From the NCBI GenBank assembly GCA_029204225.1, contig CM055095.1, positions 16,706,870 through 16,770,869 on the forward strand: a stretch of DNA of 64,000 bases. Direction: 5' to 3'. The notes under the pieces are model-generated. The model searched no databases and was not told the DNA's origin. It worked only from the letters and a program-made list of their open reading frames with translations. This document shows positions 56,795 to 64,000 of this stretch, piece after piece. Each line of letters opens with the position of its first letter. Within the stretch, counting starts at the first letter, position 1. Source of the DNA: Diphasiastrum complanatum. Its lineage: Eukaryota; Streptophyta; Lycopodiopsida; Lycopodiales; Lycopodiaceae. A program made the position numbers and the translations under genes.

Positions 56795-58440
56795 TTACTC
56801 CATCACCAAAGCTGCAACTACACCTCCTCACGTCTCAAATACGCCTGGTCACATATAATAACTGGTGGAAGCGCATCCGGATGCCACCCTTTAATTGGGA
56901 GGAACTTTGAGGATTTTGGGGAACCATAAAGGCCTCCACTTCCCCTCCCTCCCTATCACTTTTGGAAAAATAAAAATTTGGAAGCCGCTCAAGCTAACAT
57001 ATGGGGAGGATCTCCTTGAACACTTGTAAGAGAATATAGTTTTCTCCAAGTAGTTTACATACTAGTGAACTTTAGACGTTATTTTGCTGAAGCTGTTATG
57101 TCATATAAATTACTACTTGTGTGAATAGACTTGGAATTCAGATAAATTCTAAGGTTAAAATGTTTCAATTTCTTAAACCATGGAAGATCTTTGTTGCATA
57201 AATGGATTTCGATGGAATAGTAGTTTCTATTACTCAGAGTGAAAATATTTGAAGGAGAATTCATGTGTGTAATAGGATGAATTTGATCAGAATTCAAGTC
57301 TGAGAGTTCTGTATTGGAACAACCTAATCTTAGTTTTAGTACTAGGATCAAAAAGGGGTTGTTTGAGTGGAAGAAATTATGCTATTAAAAGAAAATTGGA
57401 TTGGAAAACTGTTGAGATTGAATACGTCTCAAAGATTTCCTGGATATGTTATTTACTCATGAGAAATAAAAAAATATTTTGTAGCTGTTACAAGATCTCA
57501 GTGAGATATGTGAGTAACATATGTGGGTTCTGGAGAAATCTGCCAGGTAAGAATGTGTTTATGTACTGGGTCATAGTGAGATTATTTTCATATGTGCACG
57601 ATTAATCTTGTATGAATCTACTGTGTAATCCTAGTTAAGGTTATCTGGGTACTTTACCTAGTCGGTGAACATGAACATATTGTTTTGACATATACTTGCA
57701 AAGTTAACATATCTTCTTATAGAAGATTTATAAATTAACTTATAAATGATTTGGGTAAAGATCTAAATGTGGTGGTTTTGTGGAGAATTTAATTTATCTA
57801 GTGGATGTTATTCTGCTACAGTTTATAGTCTGCAGATGCTTGAGTACAGTCTTCATTTGAATTGGATCTCCAGAATCTTAGGAGACAGACAAGTCTATTA
57901 AGATGAATGACTGCTATTTTCTTGCATTTGGTGCTAGAAACAGGAGCATTTAACTCAAAAGAGTATTTGGGATACTCAGAGTTGAGTTTTAATCATTCTA
58001 TATCTTAATGATTCTCCTAGAAATTCTGATTGATTGAATTATCATATCTTAGAATTTGGATTCTGAGGATATTTGTACTTGAAAGCTTATGAATTATTTG
58101 TCAGAGTTGTAGATAATTTCATACTGTAATATAATTATTTTATTGCTTCTTTAACTTTAATCTCTTAAGTTAGGTTATCTCACCCAGTGTTTCATGTAAA
58201 TGCTTTACATGAAGGTGATGTTACTAACTTATGGTGAATATAATCCAGTTGGGAAATTTATCGCTTAGCGTACTTTTTTAAACCTGAGTTGTATTCCAGT
58301 GCAAAGATTATCACTTGGAAATAGGATTACCTCTGAGTGCTTGTTTGATGTGAAAGTTAGACTAAGGATAATGATTTTCTAGGTTGATATTTAAAGTTAA
58401 AAGAGCTGTTTCTGTTATTCTTTCCTGTTTAGAGAGTTTC
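56795..58440. other. 5' flank of the hydrolase gene, AT-rich, no gene seen
   Basis: The promoter should lie at its left end, but I could not place elements. No ORF above background is present. Confidence 0.45.
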
Positions 58441-58454
58441 TAAGGATAGAAACA

Positions 58455-59010
58455 GTTTAAGGAGGGAAGAATGTTATGTCCATGACCAGTACATAGGATT
58501 CAGTATACTCCTAGTCTAGGATACATGGTACTCCAGTAAATCAAGCTGTTAGTTATGCCACGTCATACTGGATGTGACCCGAAAGTAACTAATATCCTTG
58601 TGAGGCCCAAAACACACTAAATGGAGTTTAGACAAGGTATAACACAGTGTATGCATGTGTAGAGTTATCAATAGAAATTCTATGAATAGGTGGTCCATGC
58701 TTAGGACTCTATTCTAGGTGAATCTATGTATAGGGAACTTAGGGCTATGCATGGCTATGTGCCGAGGTTGATTTTGGCTCTATATATTGAGGCCAAACTC
58801 GCCCTACTCCTCATTGTGATCATGGATTCATTGTCAGGGTTTCACTCTACATTCATGCTTCTTGTTCCTTGGCTTGGGGGTGAAGCTTCTAGAGTTGATT
58901 GGTTGCTTCCACTTGGTTGGGTGGTTGCTCCATGGTGTGTCGCTTAGCTAGTAAAATGTAAAGTTGTCCTTAGTTTTTTCAGAGGTCACTAACTTCAGAG
59001 GACTACATCT
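58455..59010 (+). mobile_element. LTR-like sequence
   Basis: A purine tract AAGGAGGGAAGAA (58459-58471) is followed by TGTTATGTCC, like a PPT and 3' LTR start. A TATATATT stretch near 58788 could be its promoter. The far end is not defined. Confidence 0.35.
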
Positions 59011-59299
59011 TTTTCTGCCGAAGTCCAAATTGAAAGATTTTTAGTTCACAGCGTAGCTCAAATAGTGTAGCAAGAGATTATATGCTTTTCATTTGAACAG
59101 AAATGGATTCTCCAAGTGAAATTATGCCTCTATTTTCTGTTTTCCATTGTTTTTGACACAGAGGGACAGTCCTTAGATTGAAGGGCGGCCCTTACGGACC
59201 CAGTCCCAATTTTTTTTTTAGAAGTGACCGTTAAAAAAACTTTGAAAGGTAACCATCAAAGAAGTTACCTTTGCATTTTCATGGGCACCCAACGTCGGT

Positions 59300-59752
59300 C
59301 CCATCACTCTCGTTTTGCCTCCAACGTTCTCCTTCAGCTTCTTCATGCATTAGCCAAGAAGAATGAAAGCTTCTTCTTCTTCATACATCGATCGTTGCTT
59401 GCCCATCGAATAGAGGATGCTGATTATGGCTCGCACTATTGTCTGGCTTATGATCCTCCGTGGATCACACCAGCCGTTTGAATTGATTTGTCAAAAAATA
59501 CAGGTCGCTTCAATCTGCCATCTCTAGATCAGTTCCACAGCCCCATCTGTGGCAGGCATTACAACAGCCGTTTGGATCAGCAATGGAGGCCTTCAAGTCT
59601 TCACCTTCAAGCAAGCATCAATGATGAAAAGGGGCTTCATCACCAGCGTGGGCTGGGCTCCCGATGGCAGGCACATTGCAATTGGATTACCATATTACAA
59701 ATATGTGCTCGCAATATTTAATAATGGTAACAAGCCTAAATGTCCCGTATGA
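59300..59752 (+). pseudogene. WD40-like (CDC20/FZY-type) fragment
   Basis: At 59636-59690 the frame reads GFITSVGWAPDGRHIAIGL, very like a WD repeat in CDC20/fizzy proteins. Flanking residues do not continue the propeller and a stop follows. It may be a decayed processed copy or a captured exon. Confidence 0.35.
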
Positions 59753-60004
59753 TACCAAAGGGTGCAAGCAACCCCTATACACAATTTTGTCTTCATTGTC
59801 TTGTTCATTCATAATGAGAGGAGTGGAGAAGATTGTAATGACTATGTTGTGTCTTATTTTTCATGTATGATTTCTCTGTTGTGATCCTAGTTCATTGGTT
59901 ATTAATGGATTAGATGAGTGATGATTACATGCATTGCATGTGATTGTTTCTAATTGTTGTAATCTCCATTAAGATGGCAGGGCAGCCTTGAGTGAAGATG
60001 CAGC
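59753..60004. other. Short spacer, nothing recognised
   Basis: No feature seen before the copia LTR. Confidence 0.4.
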
Positions 60005-60518
60005 TGTTGGGAGAGAGGGAGGAAAAATAAATGACGAACACGAACGAGAAACGAACGAGAAGCGAACTCGAACATAAAATATTCGTGCACAACGAAATGA
60101 ATTATTTGACTCTCTCCGTAAGCATGACTACGCCTATCAGAATGAACAGAACTTTAGTGATAGAAATCACAGTCATTCTAGATTACGTAGCCAAACATTT
60201 AAATGGATGAAGCACTAGATGAATAATTTGTCGCGAATTGCAAGACAAATCATCTGTCGCGAATGATTCGCGAAGAGCTAGACTGTGTCCGATTGATAAT
60301 TAGTCGCGAATTATTCGCAAAAGACAAGACTAAAAGTTAATCGTCTATCACCAGAAAGAGCAACAAGAAAGATCAGACAGAATGAAGAATAAGCATAGCA
60401 ATATTGACAGATCTAAAACATAGAACAAATGAACTATGTCAGATTAAGTATATCAAGTATACAAGTCAATAATGCAGTAGAGCACAAACCTGTAGCGGAC
60501 AAAACCGCGTGCCCTACA
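60005..60518 (-). repeat. Probable 3' LTR of the right-hand copia element
   Basis: Plus strand TGTTGGG...CCCTACA, giving near-matching inverted ends. Length 514 bp. It contains repeated TTCGCGAATTATTCGC-like phrases. Ends are inferred without the second LTR. Confidence 0.55.
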
Positions 60519-60579
60519 AAGCTTATTTCTGTCTGTAATGAGGAATGAAACCTCTTCTCTTAGTCTCTTCTTCACTCAC

Positions 60580-63500
60580 TCCAGGTCTTGATCTTCAGAC
60601 TTAGCAATGCACAAAATCTGTTGTGTGCATTAACACTGAGTGCTTTCGTAAAAATGTCTGCAACCATGTCCTACGTTTTGCGGTACGTTAAGCTCACCTC
60701 TCTATCGAGAACCTTGCCCCTGATGTGGTGATATCTTATCTCATTGTGCTTACTCCTAGAATGAAATCTAGGGTTGGCCGATAAGGCAATAGCACTTTGG
60801 TTATCACAAAACAAAATTGTAGGGCTGTACTGATACCAATTGATGTCTGACAGCAAATTTCTCAACCAAAACGCTTCCTTAATAGATTGAGAAGTAGCAA
60901 TATATTCTGCTTCAGTAGAAGAAAGTGCGATAGAGGTTTGCTTACAATTGTTCCACGAAATAGGACCGCCATTGAAGAAGAATGTAAATCCAGACGTGGA
61001 CTTACGATGGTCTGCATCTCCTCCCCAGCTTGCATCAGAATATCCACTGAGCTGATGAAGATTGTCGTTGCCGACATCTCCGTAGCAAATGCATTGGTCC
61101 ATGGTAGCTCGAATATATCTCATGACTTGAATAAGAGCCTTCCAATGGGTAATTCCAAGATTAGCCATGTATTGGCTGAGTGAGCTGACAACAAAAGAGA
61201 TATCTGGCCTTGTATAGATCATTGTGTACACGAGAGATCCGAGTATCGATCGATACGGGTATTCTCTCATCTGCTCCTCTTCCTGCTTTGTCTGGGGACA
61301 TTGGTCCTTTGACAAATGCAGGCCTGGATCCATTGGTGAGTGAGCTAATTTACAATTCATCAAATTGTATCTGTTAAGAACATTATGAAGATATCTTTGT
61401 TGAGTGATGTAAATCAGTCGATTTGCTCTGTCTCTATGGATTTGAATTCCAAGACGGAAGTGAGCTTCGCCCAAATCAGTCATGTTGAATTCCGAGAACA
61501 ACATCTATTTTGAATCCTTGACCATATTGGCATTGTTGCTAAAGAGCAACGTATCATCAACATACAAGGTAATGATAATGAAGGATTGTTGCACTGACTT
61601 TGAATAAACGTTGCAATCAGCAGTGCTTGGTTTAAATTCTTGTTCAATGAAGAATGTGTTGATCCTCTGAAACCAAGCTCTAGCAGACTGTTTCAAGCTG
61701 TACAGTGCTTTATGGAGTTTACAGACATGATTCTTCATGCCTTCCAGAACGTATCCTTCGGACTGGATCATGTAGATATCTTCTTGTGTAACTTCATTCA
61801 GATAGGCTGCTTGGACATCGAGTTGATGTACTTCGAGGTCGGCAGCTCCAACATAAGACAGGAGCATTCGAATCGACGAATGTTTGACGACTAGACTAAA
61901 ACTCTCACTGTAGTCAACATTCGGGATCTGGGTGAATCCTCGTGCTACCAGTCTAGACTTCCTTCGATCAATTGCTCCGTTGGCATTATATTTGATCTTA
62001 AAGGTCCATTTGCGATTAATAATATTGCAGCCAATAGGAGCTTCGACTAATGACCATGTCTGATTCTTGATCAGAGAGGAATACTCTCTGTCCATAGCTT
62101 CTCTCTAGAGATCAGAGTCTGGTTGGCTAAGTGCCTCTTCAGCTATCATCGGTTCATGCATTAAAAGACATGCAGACTCAGGAGTATACCTTGTGGGCTG
62201 TGTGCGCACTCGACTTGATCTTTTGGGAGGATTCAATTGATGAACCGCTCCTGGGATATGTTGCTGGGTAGCAGCAACATCTTCATCTGATTCGTTGTCT
62301 CAAAGTGGGTCGACGATAGACATTCTTGAGCCAGAAGCTCGGATTGTCATGTCAATGGCAGGTGACGAAGGTTCTTCTTGAGCAATATCCTTGCCTTTGA
62401 GGTCGACGAACTGATCCTCGATAAAGAATGTATCCCGGCTATACAAGATTTGCTGGGTATCAGGATTGTACAGCTTGTAGGTGTTATCAAACGAAGTATA
62501 TCCGATCAGGATGGTCTTTAGACCTTGGAAGTCCAATTTCTTCCTTGTGTCCTTTGGGATCTGCGTGTAAGCAATGCACCCAAACACTCTTAGGTTCTTC
62601 AAAGAAGGCTTGGAGCCTGTCCACACCTCGTGGGATGTCTTGTCTAAGAGGGCTTTGGTCAAACATCTGTTCTGGATGTAAGCTGCAGTGGAGACAGCTT
62701 CAGCCCAGAACCTCTTGGGCAACGATGCATATGCTAGCATACACTTAGTAGATTCGACCAGAGTTCAGTTCTTCCTCTCAACTAATCCATTAGACTGAGG
62801 ACTGTAAGGGGTGATGAATTGCTGCTCAATGCCTTGGCTTTGGTAGTACTCCTTGAACTCGACAGAGATATATTCTCCACCGTTATCTGATCTTAGGGCC
62901 TTGATCGTCCTTCCAGTCTCCTTTTTTGCACGCTCCTTGAAGATTCTGAAGCAGTTGAAGGCTTCTAATTTTTTCTTTATGAAGTACACCATCGTTCTTC
63001 TCGAGAATTTGTCAATAAAGATTATAAACTACTTGGATTCCTTCAACAAGAGATTTTTCATCGGGCCACAAATATCTGAATGTATAGCATCTAGCAATTC
63101 TCTAGCAACATGCTGATGGCTTGACTTAAATGGCTTCCTAGTCTGTTTTCCAACTAGACAGTCTTGACAGACAGGTAGCTCGACTATTTCGCGAGGATAG
63201 TCGAGATCAAGAACAATAGATTGTCTAGACATTCGTTGTATAGCAGTATAATTTAAATGACCAAGTCTATAATGCCAAAGTAAACCTTTATTTGATTGAA
63301 TTGAAGTACTGAGAGTCTGACTAGAGGCAGAAAAGCAATGACTTAATTTATACAAGTATCCATGTCTCTTTCCGAGTGCTAGGATCTTGCATGTCCTATC
63401 AACTACTTTACATTGATCACATTCGAATTCTACTCTGTGTCCTAGATCTGTGATTTTGCTTACAGAGAGCAGATTCGTGGATAACTTAGGTACATAGAGA

Positions 63501-64000
63501 ACTTTGGAGAGTAGCTTAGATTGATCGTTTGCAAAGCATAATCTTACAGTTCCTTCACCTTCAATAGCTTGTGTGCTAATGTTGCCAAGGTGAACGAATT
63601 TCTGGGTACTGTAAGGTGTATAGGACTCGAAACAGCCAATCAGACTAGTAATGTGTTGAGTGGCTCCGGAATCCAGGAACCAAGAACTGTCGCCAAATGC
63701 TCCTTGATGGTTGGTCATAAAGGCATCATGATCCACTTCTTGAATGGGCTGTGGAGCTTCTGCAGCTGCATTTGCCACTTGATTTGACTGCCCTTTGCTG
63801 TTGTTTATCGCTTGAAGTATTCCGTAGTCTTGTATTTCATGGTTGTTTCGTTTGCAGTATCTGCAAAACAGCTTCTTCTTTGTCTGTGGATTCGACTGTT
63901 CCTTATGCTGAGCTGGTTTCTGGTCTGGCTTTGATAGCTTCGGGCCTTTTTTCTTCTTCTACTTTGTCATGACCTTGTTGGTGTACAAGGCGTGAGAATC
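60580..64000 (-). pseudogene. Copia pol with six nonsense codons and no frameshift
   Basis: All blocks from 63778 down to about 60580 share one minus-strand frame. In order: a zinc knuckle CRYCKRNNH with its last Cys replaced by Tyr (about 63850), protease LDSGATQHIT (about 63670), integrase zinc region (HLNYTAIQRM, CQDCLVGKQ), and integrase core (SDNGGEYI, SPQSNGLVERKN). RT follows ([26 protein letters not shown]), then RNase H (ALSSTEAEYIATS) and the end VADIFTKAL. Stops are TAG at 63029, 62105, 61505 and 60671, and TGA at 62765 and 62300 (lowest coordinate of each). Confidence 0.88.

Larger units (their letters stand above)
60005..64000 (-). mobile_element. Ty1/copia element, 5' part beyond the window
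   Basis: Minus strand. The 3' LTR lies at about 60005-60518, preceded by an AAGAGAAGAGG-type purine tract. Pol domains follow upstream in order: RNase H, RT, integrase, protease, zinc knuckle. The 5' LTR is outside the window. Confidence 0.85.

Noticed and set aside
1-64000. Novel defence or gene-cluster system
   Set aside because: Apart from the split hydrolase, all coding signal traces to retrotransposons, LINEs or hAT elements; no operon-like or clustered host genes are seen.

Overview
This is plant nuclear DNA, about 70% of it recognisable transposable elements. The organism is most likely a gymnosperm or another seed plant with a very large genome. That is an inference from the density of nested elements and from the huge introns of the one host gene found; no marker names a species.

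The host gene runs on the minus strand from about 56778 to 5862. It is a five-exon HAD-superfamily hydrolase resembling Arabidopsis At2g33255. Its 660-nt coding sequence (219 aa) is spread over 50.9 kb. Introns, in transcription order, are 24.1 kb, 17.5 kb, 8.3 kb and 0.34 kb. Exons 2 and 3 are only 43 and 61 nt. All junctions are GT-AG, all phases fit, and all four HAD motifs are present. Nearly every element between 6.5 and 56.5 kb therefore lies inside an intron of this gene.

Layout. 1-2.6 kb: ends of two LTR elements lying face to face. 2.6-5.9 kb: sequence 3' of the gene, with a tRNA-derived SINE. 5.86-6.5 kb: exons 5 and 4. 7.5-13.7 kb (intron 3): a Ty3/gypsy chromovirus with both LTRs, broken by two in-frame stops, abutting a copia fragment. 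14.8 kb: exon 3. 16-25.3 kb (intron 2): three LINE copies head to tail, separated by pyrimidine microsatellites. 25.3-35 kb: decayed gypsy pieces, with exon 2 at 32.4 kb. 36.7-45.7 kb (intron 1): a minus-strand LINE split by a copia element that has LTRs, PBS and PPT but no reverse transcriptase. 45.7-48.3 kb: gypsy and hAT relics. 48.5-54.8 kb: a 6.3-kb hAT transposon with GGTACC subterminal repeats, inserted in a TA microsatellite. 54.85-55.07 kb: a small GC-rich MITE-like element in the same microsatellite. 55.3-56.5 kb: a tandem array of about 155-bp units next to exon 1. 57-60 kb: 5' flank of the gene, with LTR-like sequence and a WD40-like fragment. 60-64 kb: a copia element whose pol frame carries six nonsense codons and no frameshift.

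The elements do not cooperate with the host gene; they record successive insertions into its introns. Every element pol or transposase I could read carries disabling lesions, while the hydrolase appears intact. I saw no bacterial, viral-defence or CRISPR content.
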